DNA of 64,000 bases from Psychrobacter cibarius (GTDB lineage: Bacteria; Pseudomonadota; Gammaproteobacteria; Pseudomonadales; Moraxellaceae): positions 1,364,001 through 1,428,000 of the forward strand of contig CP131612.1 of the NCBI GenBank assembly GCA_030686115.1, given 5' to 3'. This document shows, in pieces, positions 26,683 through 35,512 of the stretch (the stretch's first letter is position 1; each line of letters begins with the position of its first letter). Position numbers and translations under genes: made by a program. Below the pieces are notes generated by a model that worked only from the letters and a program-made list of their open reading frames with translations, was not told the DNA's origin and searched no databases.

Positions 26683-27323
26683 AGTGGTGTCTCAGGCGGC
26701 GATCGGCAACGTGGAAATAGCGCCTATCATAAACAAAATATGGTGCGGTGCAATAGCTTGTTTCGTAGCATTATAAAAATATGACTGGTAAAAAAAGCGA
26801 GTGCTAACTTAAGTCTATGTATCTATTATGTACAACTAAAATCGATGATGACAAAAAATGAAGCAAATTTTTGACAGCTATCTACAATGATAGGTTTTTT
26901 TATAAAAGATACGCACCCAAAAAATTGGACTTTAGTTACTGATTTTAAAGGTATTATTTAAATGACCTATTATTATAATATAAAAAAATATATTACGTTA
27001 TCAAAAACTGATAATGATAACGCAGTTCTTTACGTTTTGTAAAAATTTGAGACCAATACGTTACTCGCTAAGTAATAGTAGCGAAATAGTCTTACATTAG
27101 TAGAGTGAGTAGACATCATTTAGTAACTATGCTTATGAAATTACTTTTACCACGCTACTGTATTAAGCATTTACTGGATGATTTGCTACCTCATTTAATG
27201 GACTATCAATTGAGTATAACAAGTCATCACTCATTAAGGCTTGCTCAATATTAAATCTTTCATCTCAATCATTCATCCTAATAATAATTACAACACCCTA
27301 GGTGCCAGCTATATGAGGATATT
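26683..27323. other. Regulatory region upstream of the cytochrome/amine oxidase cluster
   Basis: About 640 very AT-rich bases without a gene. An inverted repeat, CGTTATC (26996-27002) and GATAACG (27016-27022), encloses TGATAATGATAA, which resembles half of a Fur box. No clear -35/-10 pair can be fixed. The start codon at 27324 is preceded by an AGGATATT element. Confidence 0.45.
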
Positions 27324-28793
27324 ATGAAGCCACTTTCTGTGATGTTATCGATGCTCGTCATCGGTATGACCTCCAGCGCTGCGATGGCTGAAGGCGCAAG
27401 CGTCGTCAATACCAGCCTAGCGAATGCTAGCCTGCCTAATGCCAGTTTACCTAATATTAGTCCAGCCAATAGCGAGCTTGTCAATCGCGGTGCTTACATT
27501 GCCCGTGCGGCCGATTGCATGGCATGTCATGGCGAAGATTATACTGGCGGTACAGCGATCGAAACGCCGATGGGAGATATCTACTCAACCAATATCACCC
27601 CGTCTAAACGTTATGGTATCGGTGATTATACCGAAACGGACCTAAAGAACGCGTTGCAAAAAGGTCGTACGCCAAGCCATATGCTTTACCCTGCCATGCC
27701 ATATCCTTCTTATAGTGGCATGAAAGAAGAAGATATCAGTGCGTTGTTTGCTTATCTGCAAACCGTACCTGCTATCGATGAAGCACCGAAATATAAAACT
27801 GACCTGCCATTTCCCTTTAACATTCGCAGCTTAATGATTGGCTGGAATTTTCTTAATGTCCCGTCTACTGAAAACCGTGATGGTCTCACCGAGACGCAGC
27901 AACGTGGTGAATATATTGTCAATAACTTAGAGCACTGCGGCACTTGCCATACCCCGCGTAATAGCACCATGGGTTTCGATAAAAAAATGTATCTATCAGG
28001 TGCTCAGCTTGGTCATTGGCATGCACCAAATATCACGCCTGACGAGTCGAGCGGTATCGGTAGTTGGAGTGAACAAGATATCGTCACTTATCTGCGTACT
28101 GGTGAGCTTGACCAGCGTGCCTATGCAGGTGGTCCTATGGGTGAGGCGGTTGCACATAGTACGCGCTACTTAAAAAATGAAGATTTGAATGCCATTGCTG
28201 CTTATCTAAAAGCGGTGCCTGCTATCCAAACAGATGATAAGGTCGCAGCCGTTGATGTCTCGCGTTTACCAACACCCATTAGCGAATCTATCACTCACGA
28301 TTTACTGGCGCAAAAAGATTATTTAGCCCAAGCCAAAGCACAGGTGAGTAATGGCAGCAATTCACCAGAATCGCTATATTTGGCAGCCTGTGGTAGCTGT
28401 CACGGCGTTGACGGTTATGGTCAGCCTGATGCGCGTTACGCTCCTATCGTTGGACTCAGCAGTATTCGCCGTGAGAAACCTGATGCGCTGGTCAATATGA
28501 TCCTTCATGGGGTAGAAGGCGCGACTAACACATCACCTATCATGCCAGGGTTCTCAGATGAGCTAAATAGCGAGCAAATCGCTGGTATTACCAATTATGT
28601 GCGTGTGAATTTTGGTGGTCTCAACAGTAGTGAGGTGAGTGCTAGTGATGTTGACCGTATCGCAACGACAGGTACTGACAAGCCCTTCTTAATCAAATAT
28701 GCGGGCTTACTGGCAGTAATCGGTATCATCGTGGCTATTATTATCATTGTGTTTATTATACGAGCCATCTTGCGGTCTAGGCGCCGTCGTTAA
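27324..28793 (+). CDS. Membrane-anchored triheme cytochrome c
   Basis: 489 residues. A signal peptide (about 1-22) and a short repeat of NASLPNASLPN are followed by three class I cytochrome c domains: Cys65-Cys68-His69, Cys205-Cys208-His209 and Cys356-Cys359-His360. A C-terminal transmembrane helix (about 462-483) ends in a basic RSRRRR stop. This is the architecture of the cytochrome subunit of membrane-bound alcohol/gluconate dehydrogenases, which carries electrons from a periplasmic flavo- or quinoprotein to the quinone pool or an oxidase. The partner here is probably the flavin amine oxidase encoded 165 bp downstream. Confidence 0.92.
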   Translation: MKPLSVMLSMLVIGMTSSAAMAEGASVVNTSLANASLPNASLPNISPANSELVNRGAYIARAADCMACHGEDYTGGTAIETPMGDIYSTNITPSKRYGIGDYTETDLKNALQKGRTPSHMLYPAMPYPSYSGMKEEDISALFAYLQTVPAIDEAPKYKTDLPFPFNIRSLMIGWNFLNVPSTENRDGLTETQQRGEYIVNNLEHCGTCHTPRNSTMGFDKKMYLSGAQLGHWHAPNITPDESSGIGSWSEQDIVTYLRTGELDQRAYAGGPMGEAVAHSTRYLKNEDLNAIAAYLKAVPAIQTDDKVAAVDVSRLPTPISESITHDLLAQKDYLAQAKAQVSNGSNSPESLYLAACGSCHGVDGYGQPDARYAPIVGLSSIRREKPDALVNMILHGVEGATNTSPIMPGFSDELNSEQIAGITNYVRVNFGGLNSSEVSASDVDRIATTGTDKPFLIKYAGLLAVIGIIVAIIIIVFIIRAILRSRRRR

Positions 28794-28958
28794 TTCATTG
28801 ATTCTATAAAGACGATCTACATATTTATTATAGGACAAGATCTACAGGCAACATGGTAAGGCACAACAGCTCGAAAAACAGACGTAGAACTAAGTCGAGC
28901 TGATTAATGATATATATGCCTACCGTCTTGCAGGAACGTCTACTTCAAGGACATTATT

Positions 28959-30560
28959 ATGAAAGACATGCTTCAATCACCAACGCGGCGCCAACTGCTC
29001 TCGATGATTGGTAAAACCGCAGGCGCAACAGCGATGTATCAGGCGATGACGACATTAGGATTTGCGTCAGAGTCGAGTTTTAAAGAGACCATGGATCTTA
29101 AAGGTGCACCTCCGGGCGCTAGTATCGTCATTCTTGGTGCGGGTCTTGGCGGGCTGACCGCGGCTTATGAGTTACGTAAAGCAGGCTACGATGTCAAAGT
29201 ACTTGAATATCAAAATCGTGGCGGCGGTCGTAGCTGGACATTGAACAGTGGGGACAAATATACCGAGCTTGGCGGCGAAGAAGTCACTTGTGATTTTGAA
29301 GAGGGCAATTATTTTAATGGTGGACCGTGGCGTCTGCCAAGCCATCATTATGCCGTCTTCCATTATTGCAAACAGTTTGGCGTTGAAATGCAGCCCTTTA
29401 TTCAAACCAATGATCGTGCTTATCTGCATCGCAGTACTCATTTCGACGGCGTGCCGCAGCGTTTGGGTGATGTGAAAAACGATATCCAAGGTCATGTCGC
29501 GGAGCTGCTATCGAAATCAGTTAACGTCGGTGGTCTTGATCGCTCGGTCAATACTGAGGACAAAGAAAAGCTATTAGAAGGTTTAAAAGGCTGGGGGGTG
29601 CTAGATAAAGATTATCGTTATCGCGCCAGTAATGAAACCAGTAAACATCGCGGCTTTAGTGTGTTTCCGGGTGGTGGCTTGATGCCTGATGCGACGCCAT
29701 CAAAACCTTTGCCGATTAGTGAGATACTAGATTCAGGTATGTGGGCAGATATTTATGGCAACCATATGACTTATGGTCATCAACCGACGATGTTTCAGCC
29801 AGTAGGTGGTATGGGGAAAATTGGGGATGCGTTCACCCGTGAATGCCGCGATATGATTGAGTTTAATGCAAAGGTCACTAAAATTCATCAAGATGACAGT
29901 GGCGTCACTGTCGATTATGTAGACAGCAACAGCCCAGATGGTGCCACCAAGACCATTCGTGCAGACTGGTGCGTGTGCAATATTCCATTAACTGTATTGA
30001 CGCAGATGGATATCAATGTCTCAAAACCAATGAAGCAGGCGATGGCCGCCGTGCCTTATGAAACCTCTTATAAAGTTGGTCTAGAGTTCAACCGCCGCTT
30101 TTGGGAAGAGGATGAATGGATATTTGGTGGTCTGACTTATACCGACATGCCCATTGCTCAGATTGCTTACCCGTCACAAAATATGTTTAAAGATGGTACG
30201 GGCGTGCTACTCGGTGCGTATGGTTATGGTCCGACGTCTTATAAGTTTAATAGCTTAACGCCGCAAGAGCGTATTAATGTTGCGCTTGCTTATGGTAAAT
30301 ACATCCATCCTCAGTATCCAAAAGAATTCCGTGCAGGGACATCAGTTGTCTGGCACCGCATCCCATGGACGCTCGGCTGTTACGGTATTTGGAATGAGTC
30401 GACCCGTCGTCAGCATTACGATACCTTGTGCAGTATTGATAATCGTATTGTGCTGGCGGGCGAGCATTGCTCACATATTCCGGCATGGCAAGAAGGCGCT
30501 ATTTTATCTGGTATGGATGCCGCAAAGCGCCTACATAAAAAAGCAAAAATGCTTGTTTAA
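28959..30560 (+). CDS. Tat-exported flavin amine oxidase / amine dehydrogenase
   Basis: 533 residues. A twin-arginine signal (SPTRRQLLSMIG, Arg10-Arg11) is followed by a hydrophobic segment ending near residue 36. The FAD-binding motif GAGLGG (60-65) and RGGGRSWT mark the flavin monoamine oxidase family. The C-terminal FAD contact is CSHIPAWQEGAILSGMDAA. Family members oxidise primary or secondary amines, or amino acids. Export to the periplasm and flanking cytochrome c genes suggest it passes electrons to cytochromes instead of O2, as shown for NicA2 of Pseudomonas. The substrate is not readable from the sequence. Confidence 0.9.
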   Translation: MKDMLQSPTRRQLLSMIGKTAGATAMYQAMTTLGFASESSFKETMDLKGAPPGASIVILGAGLGGLTAAYELRKAGYDVKVLEYQNRGGGRSWTLNSGDKYTELGGEEVTCDFEEGNYFNGGPWRLPSHHYAVFHYCKQFGVEMQPFIQTNDRAYLHRSTHFDGVPQRLGDVKNDIQGHVAELLSKSVNVGGLDRSVNTEDKEKLLEGLKGWGVLDKDYRYRASNETSKHRGFSVFPGGGLMPDATPSKPLPISEILDSGMWADIYGNHMTYGHQPTMFQPVGGMGKIGDAFTRECRDMIEFNAKVTKIHQDDSGVTVDYVDSNSPDGATKTIRADWCVCNIPLTVLTQMDINVSKPMKQAMAAVPYETSYKVGLEFNRRFWEEDEWIFGGLTYTDMPIAQIAYPSQNMFKDGTGVLLGAYGYGPTSYKFNSLTPQERINVALAYGKYIHPQYPKEFRAGTSVVWHRIPWTLGCYGIWNESTRRQHYDTLCSIDNRIVLAGEHCSHIPAWQEGAILSGMDAAKRLHKKAKMLV

Positions 30561-30604
30561 TAACGCTTGGGTTATATAAATAACTATAAGATTCAGAGGC
30601 TATC

Positions 30605-31297
30605 ATGGACAATGCAATTGTGAAGAAGGCAATCGTGGAGAAAGCAATCTTGAAGAAAAAAGTCATGAAAAAAATGACACTCAAACTGCTGACGGTGATG
30701 CTGCTGAGTGGGATCAGCAGTGCAGCACTGTTGGGCTGTAGTCAACGGTCAGATGATGAAGTGACGGTTTCCAGTGTACAAGATCAGGATTCCTTGACAA
30801 CCAATGACTATCAAGCAAGCCGAAATACGGGTGCATGGGGCGGCGTTTATATGAGCCGTGAAGAGCTTACTGCACCTGCTATCAATATTGTCGACGACAG
30901 CTCATTGCCCAATATGGAAGACGACCCAAGTATTACTGAATGGGACGCAAAGTTTGAAGGCACAAATGGCTTTGTAACGACAGATGGCAAAAAGCTGTAT
31001 CACGACTCTTGTGCGGCTTGTCACATGCACAAAGGCGAGGGTGCTTACGGTGCAGGCTATTATCCGCCACTGGCGAATAACAGTAAGATGCAATCAAAGT
31101 ATTACATCATCGATATCTTGATTAATGGCTTTCGTGGTATGCCCTCATTCCATGGGATGATGAACGATGCGCAGATGGCGGCGGTTACTCAATATGTGGT
31201 CAGTGACTTAAATGGTTTTACCGATACCGTGACTGCTGAAGATGTGGCAAAACTGCGGCATCCAAATCCATCAGCGGGTGATCCGAGTGATGATTAA
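30605..31297 (+). CDS. Monoheme cytochrome c lipoprotein
   Basis: 230 residues. The lipobox is LLGC (Cys45) after a hydrophobic stretch 26-43. One heme motif lies at Cys136-Cys139-His140 (CAACH), with a likely distal Met in NGFRGMPSFHGMM. The first 23 residues are odd: four 5-residue repeats (AIVKK, AIVEK, AILKK, KVMKK) encoded by a 15-bp tandem repeat. The start at 30605 has AGAGG just upstream, but an ATG at 30665 would give a normal lipoprotein signal. It is the third gene of the cluster and probably an electron acceptor for the amine oxidase. A terminator follows. Confidence 0.88.
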   Translation: MDNAIVKKAIVEKAILKKKVMKKMTLKLLTVMLLSGISSAALLGCSQRSDDEVTVSSVQDQDSLTTNDYQASRNTGAWGGVYMSREELTAPAINIVDDSSLPNMEDDPSITEWDAKFEGTNGFVTTDGKKLYHDSCAACHMHKGEGAYGAGYYPPLANNSKMQSKYYIIDILINGFRGMPSFHGMMNDAQMAAVTQYVVSDLNGFTDTVTAEDVAKLRHPNPSAGDPSDD

Positions 31298-31372
31298 TCG
31301 TGTTTACTATTTTAGTCAATAATTGTCCAATATATCCTAGTAGCAAAATGATTTAACCGTGCTTCGCAATAT

Positions 31373-31408
31373 AAAAAAGCGCCTAATTATTTATTAGGCG
31401 CTTTTTTA
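31373..31408. terminator. Shared Rho-independent terminator
   Basis: Arms GCGCCTAAT and ATTAGGCGC with loop TATTT and A/T runs on both sides, between the convergent cytochrome c (+) and tolB (-) genes. Confidence 0.93.
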
Positions 31409-31440
31409 TGAGCAAGACTTTATGGATTAAGAAAGAGGAT

Positions 31441-32742
31441 TTATTTAGGACTAGATGACCAGACTGGTGAGCGAATCGTGCCTTGACCAGACTTACCAAA
31501 CGACTCGCCACCATTCAATGATTTGATGGTTAATACGCCTTTGCCACCTTGCTTTGAGGCGTAAACAACACGCTTACCATTAGGCGAAAAGCTTGGCGCT
31601 TCATCGATACCGGTATTGCCCAAGTTAGTAGTGACCGTGCCGCCGCTATTCATGATCGCCGCTGAGCGACCACTTAAAAATGCAATTTGTGAGCCATCGT
31701 TACTAAATTGCGGGCTAGTGGCATAACCGCTACTTGATACCTTAGTAGTACGTCCTGAACCAAACTCATAACGATAAATCTGTGGTTTGTTAAATCCAGT
31801 TTTGTCTGATACAAAAACAAAGGATTTGCCATCAGGCGCATAACTTGGTTGCACTTCGCTGCTTGGCCAATTGATAAGCCTTCTAGGTTGACCACCACTG
31901 GCACTCATCTCATAAATATCGGCACTGCCTTCAAAGCTGCTAGAAAATAATATCTTGCTGCCATCAGGTGAAAATGATGGACTGAGGTTGCTGCCAGGGA
32001 AGGGCGTTAACGGGGTTGCACCGCCACCGCTCACACTTTGTACATAAATAACGGGATAAGATTTATCACGTTGTACGGAATAAGCAATGCGATTGCCATC
32101 TGGCGACCATGTTGGTGAAAAGATAGAACCGGTTACTTCAGTAATGGTTTTGGCATTTTCGCCATCGGCATCCATCACTTTTAAACGTGAGACTTTTTCT
32201 TTACCAGCACCAATCTCTTCAATATAAGCAATACGCCCTGAAAAGTCACCTGGCGTACCAGTAATTAGCTCATATACTTTATCAGCGATGACGTGACCAG
32301 CATAGCGCATGCTTTCTTTATTATTGTCAGCCGTTAAGCTTTGTTTGCCTTCGATTACTCTACCAGATTTAACGTCAATCACTTCGTAATCGGTTACTAT
32401 TTTACCGCGATTGCTGCGGGTGCTGCCGACCACTAGATAAGGAATCCCCATGCTTTGCCATACTGGCAATGTGCCTGCCAGCTCGCTGCTACTGCGCGGC
32501 TGCTGTGGTAGATCCTTGCTAGTCACTTTTAGCTCTGTTTTGCTTAAATCATTTAGAATAATCGGCGATAATACAGAATCACCAGCAAATGGCACAAACG
32601 CGACTTGGTTTTGTTGAACGGGAATTTCGAAACTATCCTGTAGTACGACTATTTCTTTGGCAAACAAACTAGTAGAAGCAAGTAAACATGATGCGCTAAT
32701 ACACAGAGTTGTCAGCTTTTTTTTGTAAATATAATTGTACAA
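31441..32742 (-). CDS. tolB: Tol-Pal system periplasmic protein TolB
   Basis: 433 residues. A Sec signal peptide ends near LFAKE (about residue 28). An N-terminal mixed alpha/beta domain precedes a six-bladed propeller with PD40-type repeats (FSPTWSPDGNRIAY, LSPSFSPDGSKILF, VQPSYAPDGKSFVF, and so on). TolB binds Pal and helps keep the outer membrane tethered during division. It is the last gene of tolQRAB here; pal does not follow in the window. Confidence 0.97.
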   Translation of the reverse strand: MYNYIYKKKLTTLCISASCLLASTSLFAKEIVVLQDSFEIPVQQNQVAFVPFAGDSVLSPIILNDLSKTELKVTSKDLPQQPRSSSELAGTLPVWQSMGIPYLVVGSTRSNRGKIVTDYEVIDVKSGRVIEGKQSLTADNNKESMRYAGHVIADKVYELITGTPGDFSGRIAYIEEIGAGKEKVSRLKVMDADGENAKTITEVTGSIFSPTWSPDGNRIAYSVQRDKSYPVIYVQSVSGGGATPLTPFPGSNLSPSFSPDGSKILFSSSFEGSADIYEMSASGGQPRRLINWPSSEVQPSYAPDGKSFVFVSDKTGFNKPQIYRYEFGSGRTTKVSSSGYATSPQFSNDGSQIAFLSGRSAAIMNSGGTVTTNLGNTGIDEAPSFSPNGKRVVYASKQGGKGVLTIKSLNGGESFGKSGQGTIRSPVWSSSPK

Positions 32743-32816
32743 TTTATTCTCCTAAAATTAATAAAGAATCTTGATACTTTTAAAATTTAAGAAATGAGAT
32801 TTTTATATACTGAGTT

Positions 32817-33803
32817 TTATTTAGTTGTTCCAATATATTCTATGCTAAAAGTAGGGTATTTAGGATCGTCAGGACCAATGGGTAATTTTCTGGTAACCCT
32901 AGCTGCATCTTCTAGTGCTTTGTTATATTTTGGGTTACTTCCTGATGCATTGTAACCAGTTATAATACCACTGCTATCAACAGTAATAGTCAGAGTTGCT
33001 AAGACAGTTTGCCCCTTAGCTCCTTCTGGTGATATAAGATTCTTTTTGATTAGTGCTTTTATATCACTATCGCTAGCACCAGTAGAACCAGAGGTACTGC
33101 TACTACCACCATTAGATGTTGTTGAGTTGCCGTCTGCTTCTAGATCATATCTCTGACCTGCGCTACCAGAATCACCTGTATTAATCTTTAAATTTTTATC
33201 AGTCGCAGTCGGGCGTGTAATCTTTGGCGGGTTATTTTGTTTATTACGGAAATCGCCCAGCTGTTTTTGTTCTTCTATTAGCTGCTCTTTTTTGTTTTGC
33301 TCCACCTGACCATGCTCTTCTGTCACCGACTCATCTAATTGTGCTGCCCACTCTGCCATTCGACGTTCGTAGTCTTGGTTTTGCTCAAGTAAGCGTTGAT
33401 GCTGCTCTTCACTCATCAGCATTGGTTGACTGGCAGGATCGTTAGAGCGCGTAAAGACAGGCACACGCTGCGAGTTTGGCTGACTGGCGCTATCGCTAAA
33501 ACTTTCTGATGATGAGGTGCTCGATGCACTGCTTGTGCTAGTTTCAGCTTGCATCGCGCTAGCTGCCGCTGCACGATTGGCAAGGATTTGACCTTGCATT
33601 TCAGCCAATTGCTCAGGGGAGACCATGACCGTCTCAATACTTTCCACAGTGTCGGTTTTAGTATGTTGATAAGTATAAACGAGTATCCCAATCACGAGAC
33701 CATGTGCCAGCACGCTAAGTAGCGTAGGCAATGTTAGCCCATTGCCTTCAGGTTGGGTCGGTACGTAAACGACAGGAGCATTATGCATGGTAAAGATACT
33801 CAA
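32817..33803 (-). CDS. tolA: TolA envelope-spanning protein
   Basis: 328 residues. One N-terminal membrane helix (about 24-44, LPTLLSVLAHGLVIGILVYT) is followed by a charged helical and Ser/Gln-rich domain II and a C-terminal TonB/TolA-type domain from about residue 245 (IKALIKKNLISPEGAKGQTVLATLTITVD). TolA transmits energy from TolQR to TolB/Pal. Domain II is shorter and less Ala/Lys-rich than in E. coli. The position between tolR and tolB fixes the identity. Confidence 0.92.
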   Translation of the reverse strand: MSIFTMHNAPVVYVPTQPEGNGLTLPTLLSVLAHGLVIGILVYTYQHTKTDTVESIETVMVSPEQLAEMQGQILANRAAAASAMQAETSTSSASSTSSSESFSDSASQPNSQRVPVFTRSNDPASQPMLMSEEQHQRLLEQNQDYERRMAEWAAQLDESVTEEHGQVEQNKKEQLIEEQKQLGDFRNKQNNPPKITRPTATDKNLKINTGDSGSAGQRYDLEADGNSTTSNGGSSSTSGSTGASDSDIKALIKKNLISPEGAKGQTVLATLTITVDSSGIITGYNASGSNPKYNKALEDAARVTRKLPIGPDDPKYPTFSIEYIGTTK

Positions 33804-33863
33804 GGACGAGGTTCATCAAATTATCTACTTTATTATAGCAAGCTGAGCGAGGAATAGGATTTA

Positions 33864-34322
33864 TTACAATGATGGTGTGGGCAAGGGTGCGCCTGTTAAT
33901 AATCCCACCTTTTGAATGCCTGCTTGTTGTAAGGTGGCCATGAGTGTCATGATAGCGCCATATTGGTTGTTTTGATCGGCATTAATCATCACTTGTACGG
34001 GCTGAGCACCTACATTGCTGCTTTGGTTTTGCAGATTGGCGAGCGTATCAATCAGCTCTGTTTCACTAATCGGCAGGTCGACATTGTCTTCATAACTGAT
34101 AAAAATATCGCCACTATCGGTCAAGGACACAATGACGGGTAGTTGGCTTTGGCTCATGGTATTGGTTTGCTCTTTTGGCAAGTCAACATCGACGCCCGTA
34201 ATCAGCATGGGTGCTGTGACCATAAATATGACGAGCAGCACCAACATCACATCGATATAAGGAACGACATTCATCTCCGCATTTAGCGCTTTTTTTTCAC
34301 GGCGATAGGGACTCTGTTTCAT
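33864..34322 (-). CDS. tolR: TolR proton-channel subunit
   Basis: 152 residues from the ATG at 34322, four bases past the tolQ stop and preceded by AGGA. A longer frame to 34406 would overlap tolQ deeply and is not chosen. The membrane helix PYIDVMLVLLVIFMVTAP has the key Asp, followed by the ExbD/TolR periplasmic domain. It works with TolQ as a stator-like unit that uses the proton gradient to drive TolA. Confidence 0.95.
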   Translation of the reverse strand: MKQSPYRREKKALNAEMNVVPYIDVMLVLLVIFMVTAPMLITGVDVDLPKEQTNTMSQSQLPVIVSLTDSGDIFISYEDNVDLPISETELIDTLANLQNQSSNVGAQPVQVMINADQNNQYGAIMTLMATLQQAGIQKVGLLTGAPLPTPSL

Positions 34323-34326
34323 GATT

Positions 34327-35067
34327 TCATAGTCCTTGTGCCTGATTGGCTGTAGATGTCGTTTCTCTCGTAGCGATATTGTCTCTACCAACAGTGCTTT
34401 CTGCACTTGTCTCGCGCTGGAGCATGCCCGTCATTTCATCACAAAATAAAGCACGTGAATCGTACAAGCGACTAGATTTGGCGGTAAAGTGGTTATATGC
34501 CAGTACGGCAGGAATCGCTGCAAACAAGCCCATAGCGGTTGCGATTAGTGCTTCGGCAATACCAGGTGCGACAGAGGCGAGGGTTGCTTGTTCCGTTTGT
34601 GATAACCCTAAAAAGGCGTTCATGATGCCCCAAACCGTACCGAACAATCCAACATAAGGCGCGACTGAGCCAATGCTCGCTAGCGTGGTCAGTCCTGATT
34701 CTAATAGTTGCTGCTGACGTCCTAAACCGACTCGTAGCTTGCGCTCAACACCATCGATGATGTCATCTTTGGGTTGGCGCTTTTTATGCATTCTTAAGTA
34801 TTCAGAAAATCCCACATAAAATATTTGCTCAAGTCCTTGGCGTTCAGGCGAGCCTTGTACGCCTTGGTAAAGCTTGGCTAAGTCTTCACCTGACCAAAAC
34901 CAAGTTTCAAACTGTTGATCGAAATTTTTGGCCGTACCAAGCCGCGCGCTCATACGAAAGATAATTACCCAACTGACTAAAGACGCCAATAACAATAATG
35001 CCATCACAATCTGCACCAAGAGACTGGCTTGGGTAATAAGGTCGATAATATTTAATGATTCAGGCAT
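34327..35067 (-). CDS. tolQ: TolQ proton-channel subunit
   Basis: 246 residues of the MotA/TolQ/ExbB family. There is an N-terminal membrane helix (about 13-35) and two further helices near residues 130-155 and 165-190 containing GLFGTVWGIMNAFLGL and PGIAEALIATAMGLFAAIPAVLAYN. It is the first gene of tolQRAB. ybgC, which often precedes it, is absent. Confidence 0.96.
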   Translation of the reverse strand: MPESLNIIDLITQASLLVQIVMALLLLASLVSWVIIFRMSARLGTAKNFDQQFETWFWSGEDLAKLYQGVQGSPERQGLEQIFYVGFSEYLRMHKKRQPKDDIIDGVERKLRVGLGRQQQLLESGLTTLASIGSVAPYVGLFGTVWGIMNAFLGLSQTEQATLASVAPGIAEALIATAMGLFAAIPAVLAYNHFTAKSSRLYDSRALFCDEMTGMLQRETSAESTVGRDNIATRETTSTANQAQGL

Positions 35068-35331
35068 GTATGGGACTCATGGGTAATTAATAATAGCTGG
35101 CATGGCGCGACACGCAGACCAGATAGGATCTTTAATAACGAAAATATAATATGACAGTCATGATGCATATTGCTATCAGCCGCCTAGTGTACTGCTAAAT
35201 GTCGAAAAGGTCATTTGTTAAAGTGTTAAATACCAAATAATTAACAGCTGTTTGTAGAATTCATAGTATAAGGTTAATTTATATGCGGATGTCTGAAATA
35301 TTGTCTGGCTGTTATGTCTCAATTGACTGAA
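35068..35331. other. Divergent region between tolQ and the purine permease leader
   Basis: Carries the tolQ promoter on the minus strand and presumably the start of the permease transcript on the plus strand. No gene or hairpin is evident in this part. Confidence 0.4.
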
Positions 35332-35405
35332 AAGGTGGGTTTGTACCCATAAGGCACTGGTAATGATTGAATTTGTACCGCAACTTCTCTAAAATGTTGC
35401 ACCTT
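35332..35405 (+). promoter_or_regulatory. Candidate structured RNA leader (multi-stem junction)
   Basis: AAGGTG (35332-35337) can pair with CACCTT (35400-35405), enclosing at least two smaller stems: GGTA/TACC (35359-35362 with 35376-35379) and GCAAC/GTTGC (35380-35384 with 35396-35400). A further hairpin TGGGT/ACCCA (35336-35349) would compete with the outer stem. A closed junction followed by a terminator-like hairpin looks like a riboswitch. It does not match the classic purine riboswitch core, and I cannot assign a known class. The motif TTTGTACC occurs twice with a variant third copy about 32 bp apart, so a protein operator is also possible. Confidence 0.4.
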
Positions 35406-35425
35406 GTTACCGCTGTCTTTTGATA

Positions 35426-35465
35426 ATGACGTCGCCATCCATTGGCTGACGTCATATTTATTTTA
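35426..35465 (+). terminator. Terminator-like hairpin in the permease leader
   Basis: ATGACGTCGCCA pairs with TGGC-T-GACGTCAT (12 bp, one bulge) around loop TCCAT, then ATTTATTTTA. It lies 58 bp before the permease start, inside the leader, so it may act as an attenuator rather than a gene-end terminator. Confidence 0.55.
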
Positions 35466-35512
35466 GGCATCAATAAATTTGTTCTTTCACTAGCAAGCTG
35501 GGCGCGACACTT

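Noticed and set aside
35332..35405. Classic guanine/adenine riboswitch
   Set aside because: The conserved junction bases and loop-loop pattern of the purine aptamer are not seen.
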